Assembly (NCBI GenBank): GCA_013112575.1
Contig: JABFGG010000005.1
Location: 85,497-149,496, forward strand
Direction: 5' to 3'
From: Chloroflexota bacterium
Lineage (GTDB): Bacteria > Chloroflexota > Anaerolineae > Anaerolineales > UBA11579
Length of the DNA stretch: 64,000 nt
The stretch's first letter is position 1. Each line of letters opens with the position of its first letter. The position numbers and the translations under genes are program-made. Positions 16,830 through 24,914 of this stretch are shown here, in pieces. The notes under the pieces were generated by a model, which saw only the letters and a program-made list of their open reading frames with translations, had not been told where the DNA came from and searched no databases.

Positions 16830-17624
16830 ATGCAACAAATGGAATATGACAGCAAACAAGTAGAACTGGAACGAGGGGTAGCGGGCATCCTTTGTGCGCC
16901 AAGCCTGGGTAAAGACACGCCCGCGGTACTCATGCTGCATGGTTTCGCCAGCCACAAGAATGAAGTGGGCGACCTGTTCAAGCTACTGGCAGAAAGCCTG
17001 GCAACTCAGGGCATCATATCGTTGCGCATTGATTTCCGTGGCTGGGGTGATAGCGCCGGGGATATGGCAGACACAACTGTAGATACACTACGGGAAGATA
17101 CTAGGATAAGCTTAGAATACCTTGCTCAACTTGAAGAAACGGACGCATCGCGCCTTGGGTTGTTAGGCTTCAGCCTCGGAGGCGCAACTGCGGTGCTTAC
17201 TGCCAGTGAACTCCCAGACCAGATAAAGTCGCTGGTTACCTGGTCCAGCGCGGGAGAGTTGGAAAAGGATTTTCGGCGTTCATTGGGCAATGCAGCATTT
17301 GAAACTACCCAGAGTGAAGGCGAAGTAGAAATTGATATGGGCTGGCGCAGTGTGAGACTAAAGAAAGGCTTTTTTGAAAGTCTATCTAACTACGCGCCGA
17401 TTACAGCTATCCAGAATTATTTCGGGGCTTTTTTCAACGTGGCAGGCACAGAAGATTTTTCCGCCCACTACCTGGATACCTATTATGAAAATGCTGCCGG
17501 GGAAATAAAAGACCGGCTCCTAATTGAAGGAGCCGATCATATTTTCAACGTTCTAAATGATAGAGCACCATTTGCTGAACAGGCGCTACAAGCTACCAGT
17601 GAGTGGTTTTTAAAGACCCTTTAG
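16830..17624 (+). CDS. Alpha/beta hydrolase (serine hydrolase, prolyl-oligopeptidase-like)
   Basis: A 264-residue cytoplasmic alpha/beta hydrolase. The oxyanion strand reads VLMLHGFASHKNE, followed by RIDFRGWGDSAGD. The nucleophile elbow GLLGFSLGGATA places the catalytic Ser in GFSLGG, and the late His is in EGADHIFN. The Asp probably lies near GTEDFSAHY. It resembles YqkD/FrsA-like esterases that act on small esters or amides. The next in-frame ATG (16839) has better spacing from CAGG and may be the true start. It is divergent from the methyltransferase and overlaps the stop of the convergent ribokinase by 4 bases. Confidence 0.85.
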   Translation: MQQMEYDSKQVELERGVAGILCAPSLGKDTPAVLMLHGFASHKNEVGDLFKLLAESLATQGIISLRIDFRGWGDSAGDMADTTVDTLREDTRISLEYLAQLEETDASRLGLLGFSLGGATAVLTASELPDQIKSLVTWSSAGELEKDFRRSLGNAAFETTQSEGEVEIDMGWRSVRLKKGFFESLSNYAPITAIQNYFGAFFNVAGTEDFSAHYLDTYYENAAGEIKDRLLIEGADHIFNVLNDRAPFAEQALQATSEWFLKTL

Positions 17625-18544
17625 GCCAGTAAATCTGGGTCCAGATCTTTGGCGTCAGGGAAGCTGGTTTGTGTGCCAGGGGCCTGCACACTGATGGCTG
17701 CAATCTTGTTGGCCCGGTGCATGGCATCCTGCAAAGGCTTGCCTGCTGCCAGGAAATAAGCCAGGCTGCCCACAAAGGCGTCACCTGCACCAGTGGTGTC
17801 TTTAGGCTTCACCGCTTCGGCTGCTACGTGTACAACTTCATCATCCGATACCAATAAACTGCCTCGCTCCCCTAATGTGAGAATGACCATTTTGCAGCCA
17901 CGCTGCATAAGTACGCGCGCCGCAGCTTCAGCCTCTTCCATACTGGTTACCGGCATACCTGTAAGCAACTCGGTTTCAGTCTCATTTGGGCAAAAGATAT
18001 CGCACAATCCATAAATTTCTTCAGGTAATTCTGCGCGGGCCGGGGCCGGGTTAAAGATGGTCTGCACACCCAATTCCTTGCCCAACCTCAAGGCGGCAAG
18101 ATTAGTCTCCACTGAAATCTCCAATTGGCACACCAGCACCTGGGAGGCTGCAATGATCTCCCGTACTGCTTCAAGGTCATCCTGGTTGAGCACATCATTG
18201 GCCCCTGTCACAATAATGATCGAGTTATCGCCTTCGGGGTTGACGGCAATAGGTGCAACTCCTGAAAAGGCTTGATCCGTAAAGGTCACGCCCGTAGTGT
18301 CAATACCAAATGCCTCATAATTCTTATAAGTATCTTCGCCAAAGATGTCACGGCCCAACTTGGTGACCATGGCGACTTCGCCACCCAGCTTGGCAGCCAT
18401 AACGGCCTGGTTGGCCCCCTTACCACCATAACCTATCGCAAATTGCGTGCCGTGCAGGGTCTCGCCGATCTTGGGCATACGGGGCACGTAGCTAACCAGG
18501 TCAATATTGGACGCACCGACAACGCAGATTCTTGGTGGGGTCAT
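17621..18544 (-). CDS. rbsK: Ribokinase (PfkB family)
   Basis: The 307-residue PfkB-family kinase phosphorylates ribose at O5. Both signatures are present: GYGGKGANQAVMAAKLGG (about residues 38-55), which binds ribose in ribokinases, and DTTGAGDAFVGSLAYFL (about 246-262) with the catalytic Asp and the anion hole. NEVE/NETE-type metal site appears as FCPNETETELLTG. GGAG precedes the ATG. It fits the window's salvage theme by capturing ribose released by the nucleoside hydrolases. It lies just upstream of the terminus of the hydrolase at 16830 and downstream of a Nudix gene on the same strand, with 53 bases between. Confidence 0.93.
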   Translation of the reverse strand: MTPPRICVVGASNIDLVSYVPRMPKIGETLHGTQFAIGYGGKGANQAVMAAKLGGEVAMVTKLGRDIFGEDTYKNYEAFGIDTTGVTFTDQAFSGVAPIAVNPEGDNSIIIVTGANDVLNQDDLEAVREIIAASQVLVCQLEISVETNLAALRLGKELGVQTIFNPAPARAELPEEIYGLCDIFCPNETETELLTGMPVTSMEEAEAAARVLMQRGCKMVILTLGERGSLLVSDDEVVHVAAEAVKPKDTTGAGDAFVGSLAYFLAAGKPLQDAMHRANKIAAISVQAPGTQTSFPDAKDLDPDLLA

Positions 18545-18597
18545 TGTGTATCTCCAATGGCAGAATAAGGCAATTTTACACCACTAGTCATCATCTA

Positions 18598-19140
18598 CTA
18601 CCCCTCTAAATGGTCTACAAAATGGGATCGGGCCAAGCCTAATGCTGCAACGGTCTTAGCATCATCAAAATCATTTCTATGCAACATCGCATACACTTCA
18701 GCAACAGGATATTGTTCCACCTTAATATATTCATCAATGTCTTGCTCAAGTGGGTCTGGGCGCAGGTCCTTTGCCAGATAGAGGTGCATATATTCTGTGG
18801 AATAGCCTGGCGCTAAATAGAAATTACCAAGGAATTCCAGCTTGTCAGCCGCCATACCGATCTCTTCACGGATCTCCCGTGCTGCACAGGCTTCCGGCTC
18901 TTCCCCAACCTCCAAAGTGCCAGCCGGTATTTCCAGGATCATGCCGCCCACAGCAGGTCGGTACTGCCGCACAAACCAGATGCGACCTTCATCGTCCACC
19001 GGCAGGATGGCTACCGCGCCATTGTGCTGCAACAGATCAAAGTAAGCTTCCCGGCCGGTTGGGAAACGGATGTGGTCCCGCCGGAGTTTGAAGACCCGGC
19101 TTTCGAACATATCGCGTGAATCCAGCAATTTAAAGTCCAT
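18598..19140 (-). CDS. Nudix hydrolase, ADP-ribose pyrophosphatase type
   Basis: The 180-residue protein has a perfect Nudix box, GX5EX7REUXEEXGU, spelled GTLEVGEEPEACAAREIREEIGM at about residues 75-97. It is preceded by the proline-glycine turn YRPAVGGMILEIPAG and a FLGNFYLAPGYSTE segment typical of ADP-ribose pyrophosphatases (YqiK/NudF type), which split ADP-ribose to AMP and ribose 5-phosphate. AGAGGT precedes the ATG. It is upstream of ribokinase on the same strand. Together with the ADP-ribosylglycohydrolase-like protein this supports local handling of free ADP-ribose or related dinucleotides. Confidence 0.9.
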   Translation of the reverse strand: MDFKLLDSRDMFESRVFKLRRDHIRFPTGREAYFDLLQHNGAVAILPVDDEGRIWFVRQYRPAVGGMILEIPAGTLEVGEEPEACAAREIREEIGMAADKLEFLGNFYLAPGYSTEYMHLYLAKDLRPDPLEQDIDEYIKVEQYPVAEVYAMLHRNDFDDAKTVAALGLARSHFVDHLEG

Positions 19141-19210
19141 CAGTTACCTCTGTAATCAAAATGAGGACACAGAATCTGTGTCCTCATAAACTTGTCTGTT
19201 GCTACCAACA

Positions 19211-19837
19211 TCAAGGGATTTGTATCTTATCGCCTACTTTTGGAGTGAAATCAATGCCCTTGCTGTTTGCCAGGGCGATCTCTTCAGGATACACATCCCC
19301 AAATTTACAGGCTATTGAATAAAAGGTATCGCCAGAAACAACCGTATATTCAGTGGGATGGGGTGAGAGGGAGCGCTGCCCAGTGGCAAATTTGGCTGCG
19401 TTTTGGGGGATAGTCAGACTTTGGCCGGGGCTGACTACGCTTTGTAGCGTAAGACCATTAGCACTTAATAATGCGGCGATGTCGATGTCAAAGCGTCGCG
19501 CCAAGCAGAATGGAAACTCGCCCTTCCTCAAGGTATAGTTATTGGGCACCGTGGGATCAAACTTGGGCTCTACAATACCACCGTCACGCGGGTCTTCTTG
19601 AGCAGGAGGCTCAGGCTGAACTGCAGGGACCACAGCCACAGGTGTGGCAACCTCTTCCTCTTCCGGTGCTTTATCGATGGCTTCTGCCTGCTCAGTTTGG
19701 CTCGCAAAAATGGAGTCTATGGCCTCTGATCCCGACGTAGGAGAAGCAGGCGGAGGTGTAGATGCAGACTGTGTACAGGCCAGGGAAACTAACACGAGTA
19801 AGGCAACGATTGAAATGATGAGGTAGAGTTTCCTCAT
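19211..19837 (-). CDS. Lipoprotein with two LysM domains
   Basis: The start is taken at ATG 19837, which gives a proper lipoprotein signal (MRKLYLIISIVALLVLVSLAC, lipobox VSLAC) and has GGAG upstream; the longer open frame adds an unlikely N-terminus. The 208-residue product then has a Pro/Glu-rich linker to about residue 95. A first LysM-like unit follows (YTLRKGEFPFCLARRFDIDI ending in PGQSLTIP), and then a second LysM (YTVVSGDTFYSIACKFGDVY ending in VGDKIQIP). LysM domains bind N-acetylglucosamine polymers, so an extracytoplasmic, cell-wall or glycan-binding role is likely. The linkers resemble those of other lipoproteins in the window. Confidence 0.85.
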   Translation of the reverse strand: MRKLYLIISIVALLVLVSLACTQSASTPPPASPTSGSEAIDSIFASQTEQAEAIDKAPEEEEVATPVAVVPAVQPEPPAQEDPRDGGIVEPKFDPTVPNNYTLRKGEFPFCLARRFDIDIAALLSANGLTLQSVVSPGQSLTIPQNAAKFATGQRSLSPHPTEYTVVSGDTFYSIACKFGDVYPEEIALANSKGIDFTPKVGDKIQIP

Positions 19838-19984
19838 AAGGGTGGCTCCAAGTCGATTGTACGCAGGTAAAGAGATGCGGACACCCGAAAATCCAGATTG
19901 ATTGCATACTAGCATAAGCCCGAATCAGCGTCAAGCGGGATAGCGACGCAATCTATTTTGTTTATTTATTACAAGAATTGTGCC

Positions 19985-20016
19985 AAAGAAAAAGGCTTCC
20001 CGCGAGCGAGAAGCCT
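19985..20016 (-). terminator. Rho-independent terminator of the mevalonate operon
   Basis: On the minus strand a 7-pair stem (20016-20010 with 19999-19993, AGGCTTC/GAAGCCT) with inner G-C pairs is followed by TTTTTCTTTGG. It sits 27 bases after the DUF35 stop codon and ends the four-gene mevalonate operon. Confidence 0.75.
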
Positions 20017-20042
20017 GTCAGATTCATAGTTGTAGCAGTATT

Positions 20043-20447
20043 TTATTGGCGCAACATTGGGCGGAATTTGTAGCCATAGACCAGCATGCCACGATCTTCT
20101 ACTGTAGAGCGCAGTTTACGCGTGACCATCTCAACAGGCATACCGATTTCAACATCATCCAAATCTACATCAGTGAGTTGGGCTGTAATGAGGCTGCCAT
20201 CATCAAGCCTGACCATGGCAACGGGATAAGGAGCGAATTCCTGGTAGCCTTCGGGGGCTTCAAAGACGGTTGCAAACGAATAAATTTCACCGGTAATCGT
20301 CTCAGGTTGAGCGACCTGTTCTTCAAGATGGGGTTTGTGCCCGTTGCTGCTGGGGCCAACCACAGCAAGAACAGCCTCTGCCTGGTTTTCTGTTTGCAAG
20401 GCGTAGCGATGTTTCTTCAGTCTCCAATGTCGTGCAATGTCCATCAT
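20043..20447 (-). CDS. DUF35 (OB-fold) protein without zinc-ribbon cysteines
   Basis: The 134-residue protein starts ARHWRLKKHRYALQ, the conserved N-terminal helix of DUF35 proteins, and ends with an OB fold (AMVRLDDGSLITAQLTDVD, IGMPVEMVTRKLR). In archaea DUF35 bridges acetoacetyl-CoA thiolase and HMG-CoA synthase. The segment after RYALQ, where family members carry the CxxC...CxxC zinc ribbon, here contains no Cys at all and reads TENQAEAVLAVVGPSSNG. It is the last gene of the operon, 68 bases after the thiolase homologue. A scaffold role is retained by inference; metal binding is lost. Confidence 0.8.
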   Translation of the reverse strand: MMDIARHWRLKKHRYALQTENQAEAVLAVVGPSSNGHKPHLEEQVAQPETITGEIYSFATVFEAPEGYQEFAPYPVAMVRLDDGSLITAQLTDVDLDDVEIGMPVEMVTRKLRSTVEDRGMLVYGYKFRPMLRQ

Positions 20448-20515
20448 TTTCTCCTACTAGTCACAATAATCAGCGTATCTTACCTAGTCAAAACTATCAA
20501 AAACTCTCAAAAGGC

Positions 20516-21685
20516 TTAAGCATCCGAAGGATAACTTTGCAGCACATGAGTGATGGCTGTGGAACCCGGTCCACCCAGGGATTGAATTAGGGCAGTTTTT
20601 GCGCCGGGAACCTGATTGTCACCGGCTTTGTGGCGCAATTGAAGGGTAGCTTCAATCGCCTGGTACACACCGGTAGCCCCTCCGGGGTTGCCACGCGCTT
20701 TGAGACCGCCAAATGTGGTTACCGGCAATTCCCCATCAATGCCAATGCCACCATTTTGAGCCAGCTGCCAGCCCTGGCCTGCTTCGGCCAACCCGGCTGC
20801 TTCCAACGAAAGGGCGCTGTAGATCGAATAGGCGTCAAACAATTCAAACAAGTCAGCATCTTTAGGCTGGATATCAGCCTGTGCACAGGCACGTTCTACT
20901 GAGAGTCGCGCGGCCTCCAGGTTCAGGGGATTCTCACGATTGTGCAGGGCCAGTTTATCCGTCACCACGCTGGAACCACCGATATAGACCGGAGAGTGTT
21001 CAAAATCATCCGGCAGCAGATCGGGACGGGTCAATAATAAAGCCGCGGCGCCGTCTGCAGGCGGGGCCACGTCAAACATATTGAGCGGTTCTGCCACCAT
21101 ACCGGCCCTGGCATAAGTTTCGGGCTTGATGGCACGCTGGAACATGGCATTGGGGTTGCCTGCCCCATTCGCATGGGCATTGACCGCAAAACCTGCAAAG
21201 CCGTCCTGGGGCACATCATACTCGTGCAAATAGCGGCGCATCAGCATAGCAGCCTGGGCAGTCATAGTCAGTCCATGCACTGCTTCAAAATCGGCATCCA
21301 GGTTGGTGGCGAAAGCCGCTTCGGTTTCACCCGGCAACTGGTCGCTGAGCTTCTCAACGCCCAGTACCAGGGCAGCTTCAATGGCCCCGGAGGCCACAGC
21401 CAGGTAAGCAACACGCAAAGCCATAGCGCCAGAGGCGCCCCCCGCTTCGACAGTAGTGGCTTCTACATTCTCCAATCCGGCATAGTCGGCGATCAAGCTG
21501 CCCAACTGGGACTGACGCGACAGTGTGGCAGCCAGCATATTGCCTACGTAAAGGGCCTCCGGTTGGATACCAGGGGCATCTTTGAGTACGGCTTCAATGG
21601 CAGTCCCGGCCAATTCACGGATAGACATTTCCCAATGCTCCCCCACTCTCGTTTGGCCGATACCGGCAATTACAACTTCATGCAT
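20516..21685 (-). CDS. Thiolase-family protein lacking the catalytic residues
   Basis: The 389-residue protein aligns over its full length with archaeal-type acetoacetyl-CoA thiolases of the thiolase/HMGS/DUF35 complex. It carries MHEVVIAGIGQTRVGEHWE, SLIADYAG, LAVASG and DGAAALLLTRPD. The nucleophilic Cys of the VEAACASG motif is Gly83 (VEAGGASGA). The His of the VHDCF motif is Phe283 (ELFDAYSI). The His of GHPxGATG is Asn333 (GNPGGATG). Each change was re-read from the DNA. The enzyme is therefore probably unable to condense acetyl-CoA and may serve as structural partner of HMG-CoA synthase. AAGGAG precedes its ATG, 12 bases after the HMGS stop. Confidence 0.85.
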   Translation of the reverse strand: MHEVVIAGIGQTRVGEHWEMSIRELAGTAIEAVLKDAPGIQPEALYVGNMLAATLSRQSQLGSLIADYAGLENVEATTVEAGGASGAMALRVAYLAVASGAIEAALVLGVEKLSDQLPGETEAAFATNLDADFEAVHGLTMTAQAAMLMRRYLHEYDVPQDGFAGFAVNAHANGAGNPNAMFQRAIKPETYARAGMVAEPLNMFDVAPPADGAAALLLTRPDLLPDDFEHSPVYIGGSSVVTDKLALHNRENPLNLEAARLSVERACAQADIQPKDADLFELFDAYSIYSALSLEAAGLAEAGQGWQLAQNGGIGIDGELPVTTFGGLKARGNPGGATGVYQAIEATLQLRHKAGDNQVPGAKTALIQSLGGPGSTAITHVLQSYPSDA

Positions 21686-21697
21686 CGGTTCAGCTCC

Positions 21698-22765
21698 TTA
21701 TTTCATCACCAGTTTGCCGCGATAACGGGCATAGGTGGCATAGTCGATTTCAGTACGGCGCGATACATAATCTTGTGTTTTGGGCGCTTTGTCACGCCGC
21801 GTGAGGATGTTCTCGGTAACTCGCAAAGCCATGGCATCGGAACCAGCACCGGAACCGAAAGACACCAGCAAAATGCGATCGCCGGGTTCAGCCTCATCCA
21901 GGATGGCACTCAGGCCGATGATGGCTGCCCCAGAGTATGTGTTGCCGATCTCGGGCACCAGCAAACCGGTCTTAACCTGCTCCGGCTGGAAACCCAATTT
22001 GGCGGCGGCGCGCTGTGGGAATTTTGTATTGGGTTGGTGCACCACGACGAATTTGTAGTCTTCCGGGGTGGTGTTGGTGGCTTCCATCAAGGCGCTTCCG
22101 GCCTGGTGAATGTGCTTGAAGTAAGCCGGTTCACCCGTAAAACGGTTGCCGTGTTCGGGGTACTTTTGATAAGCACGCCGCCAGAAGTCGGGCGTATCCG
22201 TTACGAATGAGTAGGAAGCCTCTATCACGGCCATAGCTTCTTCAGCAGGGCCGATGATGTAAGCCGCCCCACCCGCACCTGCCGTATATTCCAGGGCATC
22301 ACCTGGGCGGCCCTGAGCGGTATCCATACCAATCGCCAGGGCATAATCTGCCATACCCGACCCCACCAGCCCCATGGCTGCCACGATGGCTTCCGTACCG
22401 GCCTTACAAGCAAATTCCCAATCGGCCGCCTGGGTGTTAGGCACGGCACCAATCGCTTCCGCCACGATGGTTGAAGTGGGTTTGACGGCATATGGGTGCG
22501 ATTCCGAACCGACCCAAACAGCACGGATGTCCGTCGGTGCAATACCTGCACGCGATAGAGCATTGCGGGCGGCTTCCACCGACATGGTAGCTACATCTTC
22601 GTCAGGCCCCGGCACGGATTTTTCTTTGATGGGCAAACCTGCATTACCACCGGTCCACACCCGCGATACCTCGCTGGCAGGCAAACGGAAACGCGGCACG
22701 TAAGCCCCGTAGCCCACGATCCCAACAGCTCGTTCGGGGATCAACAGATCATTTTGATCAACCAT
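21698..22765 (-). CDS. Hydroxymethylglutaryl-CoA synthase, archaeal type
   Basis: The enzyme condenses acetyl-CoA with acetoacetyl-CoA to HMG-CoA. The start is placed at ATG 22765, which overlaps the preceding stop as TAATG and has GGAG 6 nt upstream; the ATG at 22777 lacks a usable site. The 355-residue product begins the domain with [16 protein letters not shown]. It has Glu88 in [12 protein letters not shown], the nucleophile Cys120 in [11 protein letters not shown], and the His of [14 protein letters not shown]. All catalytic residues are present, in contrast to the thiolase homologue downstream. It is the second gene of the mevalonate operon and probably sits in a complex with the two following products. 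Confidence 0.93.
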   Translation of the reverse strand: MVDQNDLLIPERAVGIVGYGAYVPRFRLPASEVSRVWTGGNAGLPIKEKSVPGPDEDVATMSVEAARNALSRAGIAPTDIRAVWVGSESHPYAVKPTSTIVAEAIGAVPNTQAADWEFACKAGTEAIVAAMGLVGSGMADYALAIGMDTAQGRPGDALEYTAGAGGAAYIIGPAEEAMAVIEASYSFVTDTPDFWRRAYQKYPEHGNRFTGEPAYFKHIHQAGSALMEATNTTPEDYKFVVVHQPNTKFPQRAAAKLGFQPEQVKTGLLVPEIGNTYSGAAIIGLSAILDEAEPGDRILLVSFGSGAGSDAMALRVTENILTRRDKAPKTQDYVSRRTEIDYATYARYRGKLVMK

Positions 22766-24057
22766 TATTGGCTCCATTCCTTCATCAATTCTTCGGCGCG
22801 GTCGATGCGCACAGTTTTTTCATTTACAAGTTGGCTAGCCAGTTTATCCACTTGCTCCCCTTCAGCCCCGGCTGCAATCGCCACCTGACGGGCGTGCAAG
22901 CCCATGTGGCCGCGTTGGATGCCTTCCGTAGCCAGAGCGCGGATAGCAGCCAGGTTCTGGGCAAGCCCCACGGAGACAATGATCTCGGCCAGTTCGGCCA
23001 CGGTGGTGACCTGCATGAGCTTTAGTGCGGCGCGCGCCGTGGGATGTACTTTGGTGGCCCCACCCACAATGCCGACAGCCATAGGCATTTCAAGAGTGCC
23101 AACAAGATTGCCTTCAACATCAGTGCCCCATGTGCTGAGAGAGGTGTACTTACCATCGCGGGCAGCATAGGCATGCGCTCCGGCTTCGATGGCACGCCAG
23201 TCATTGCCTGTGGCCAACACCACTGCGTCCACACCGTTCATGATGCCTTTATTGTGTGTGGCCGCCCGGTAGGGATCGGCAGCAGCAAAGGCCCAGGCTT
23301 CGATAATGCCATCACGCACTTCTTCAGCCGTGTAGTCACCAAAGGCCAAGTCTTCTAACGGTACAGTACAACGCACACGTGCCAGACGGCGGTCGGCCAG
23401 ATTGGAAAGAATGCGTAAGTGCACGCGCCCACCGGTGATGGCTTCCACCTGGGGGGCCAGGCGTTCACAGGCCGTATTGACGGCATTGGCACCCATGGCA
23501 TCACGCACGTCGTAGATCAGGTGCAGCACCAGGAATGCGCCGATAGGCGAATCTTCAATGATGCGCACTTCCAGGTCGCGCGGCCCGCCACCCAGCTTTT
23601 TGAGGATGGGGTCGATCTCGCCAGCTTCGGCCAGCAATTCAGTCTTCTTTTCCAGGATGGCCAGGCGCGCAGTTGCAGGATCATTCACGTCCAGCAACTG
23701 CATTTGCCCGATCATCTCCGGTTGGCTGGTATGGGCGGTAAAACCGCCGCCAGCCCGGACCAGTTTAGCCATAAATGAGGCCCCAGCAACGACAGAAGGT
23801 TCTTCTACCGCCATGGGCACGAGTACGTCGCTCCCGTTGACCAGGAAGTTAAGGCCAATCCCAAGCGGTAAATTATGGGTACCGACCACATTTTCGATCA
23901 TGTGGTCAGCTTGTTCTACATCCAGGCCACCATCACCTGCCAGCGCGCTGAACTCTTCCGGGCTGAGGAGCTTGCCGGGATCCAGTTGGGCGCGGCGTTC
24001 TGCAAAACTAAGCTTGTAGAAACCGGGGCGACGGGAGTTGTATTCAGTATTTGACAT
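22765..24057 (-). CDS. mvaA: Hydroxymethylglutaryl-CoA reductase, class II
   Basis: The 430-residue enzyme reduces HMG-CoA to mevalonate. Class II features are visible: [21 protein letters not shown], the catalytic Glu in [19 protein letters not shown] (about 85), [14 protein letters not shown], the Lys in [30 protein letters not shown] followed by the catalytic Asp, and the late His in [16 protein letters not shown]. Class II enzymes are the bacterial form, used either for synthesis or for mevalonate degradation. Cotranscription with HMG-CoA synthase argues for synthesis of isoprenoids. It is the first gene of the operon, and the following gene overlaps it by one base. Confidence 0.94.
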   Translation of the reverse strand: MSNTEYNSRRPGFYKLSFAERRAQLDPGKLLSPEEFSALAGDGGLDVEQADHMIENVVGTHNLPLGIGLNFLVNGSDVLVPMAVEEPSVVAGASFMAKLVRAGGGFTAHTSQPEMIGQMQLLDVNDPATARLAILEKKTELLAEAGEIDPILKKLGGGPRDLEVRIIEDSPIGAFLVLHLIYDVRDAMGANAVNTACERLAPQVEAITGGRVHLRILSNLADRRLARVRCTVPLEDLAFGDYTAEEVRDGIIEAWAFAAADPYRAATHNKGIMNGVDAVVLATGNDWRAIEAGAHAYAARDGKYTSLSTWGTDVEGNLVGTLEMPMAVGIVGGATKVHPTARAALKLMQVTTVAELAEIIVSVGLAQNLAAIRALATEGIQRGHMGLHARQVAIAAGAEGEQVDKLASQLVNEKTVRIDRAEELMKEWSQ

Positions 24058-24295
24058 AGGCCAAATTCACGCAAATATCCTATAGTACAGGACACAATAT
24101 AATTTCATTATTCTCGCAAAAACTATCAAAGTTTTGCAATGCTTCAAAAGCCCCCAAAAAGCACTTGAGTGCACTGGACCTCATAAAAACAGACCGCTCA
24201 CATCATATTTTCTAGTATAGGAGGAGGTTCGCCTATCCGTTATACTTGACCAAAATCTATGCATTCACCAAAAATGTTCTAAGAAAGGGTCGCGT
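24058..24295. other. Divergent intergenic region between HMGR and NfeD genes
   Basis: This AT-rich 238-base stretch separates the minus-strand mevalonate operon from the plus-strand NfeD-flotillin pair and must hold both promoters. I see no promoter pair with good spacing, no tRNA and no convincing hairpin. AAAGGG at 24286-24291 is the probable ribosome site of the plus-strand gene. Confidence 0.4.
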
Positions 24296-24895
24296 ATGGC
24301 TAATTTATCCTTCATCGAAATCATTTATTGGGCTTCGGCCATCATTGGTGGCACGCTTTTCATCTTCCGTGCAGTGCTGTTTTTCATTGCGGGAGACGTC
24401 AGTGACGTGGAAGGCACCGACGGTTTTTTTGAAGCCGGAGATGTCGATATATCTGACGGAAGTACTGAAATCCATCATGGTGACACTGACCTGAGCTTCA
24501 AACTCCTGTCACTACAAAGCCTCACCGCCTTCTTCATGATGTTCGGCATCTTTGGGCTGGCGTTTGTGGCTGCCGGTTGGGACGTGATCTGGACAGTCTT
24601 CGGGGGCGCGGCGATAGGTGTGTTTGCCATGTGGGTGCTCGGCCTGATCTTCAACACTATGATACGGCTGCAATCCGAGGGCACCATCGATATAGAGAAT
24701 GCTATCGGGGAGACAGGCACGGTGTATTTGACAGTACCGGCCAATGGCAGTGGGCAAGTTCAGGTCAGCGTCCAAGGTAGTCTAAAAGTGTACGACGCTA
24801 TATCTGGAAACAAGAAAAAACTCGCCACCGGCGAAAAAATTAAAGTTGTGGGTGTTGTCACCGGCAACACCTTAATTGTCGAAAAGCTTATCTAA
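24296..24895 (+). CDS. NfeD-like membrane protein (YuaF type)
   Basis: The 199-residue protein has an N-terminal hydrophobic segment (IIYWASAIIGGTLFIFRAVL) and an acidic loop rich in Asp and Gly. Two closely spaced membrane segments (SLTAFFMMFGIFGLAFVAAG, then VFGGAAIGVFAMWVLGLIF) follow. The C-terminal soluble OB-like domain contains AIGETGTVYLTVPANGSGQV and TGEKIKVVGVVTGNTLIVE, the NfeD signature. Its layout matches the short NfeD proteins such as YuaF that accompany flotillin. It directly precedes the flotillin gene with 19 bases between, which supports joint action in membrane microdomains. Confidence 0.85.
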   Translation: MANLSFIEIIYWASAIIGGTLFIFRAVLFFIAGDVSDVEGTDGFFEAGDVDISDGSTEIHHGDTDLSFKLLSLQSLTAFFMMFGIFGLAFVAAGWDVIWTVFGGAAIGVFAMWVLGLIFNTMIRLQSEGTIDIENAIGETGTVYLTVPANGSGQVQVSVQGSLKVYDAISGNKKKLATGEKIKVVGVVTGNTLIVEKLI

Positions 24896-24914
24896 TTCTC
24901 TACCGGAGGAAATA

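Noticed and set aside
16082..16981. Longer 299-residue version of the methyltransferase
   Set aside because: The extra N-terminal 68 residues overlap the divergent hydrolase gene, and the ATG at 16777 has a good ribosome site.
21173..22210. A 345-residue open frame on the plus strand opposite HMGS and the thiolase homologue
   Set aside because: It lies antisense to two clearly recognised genes, has no ribosome site and no family features; it is a codon-bias shadow.
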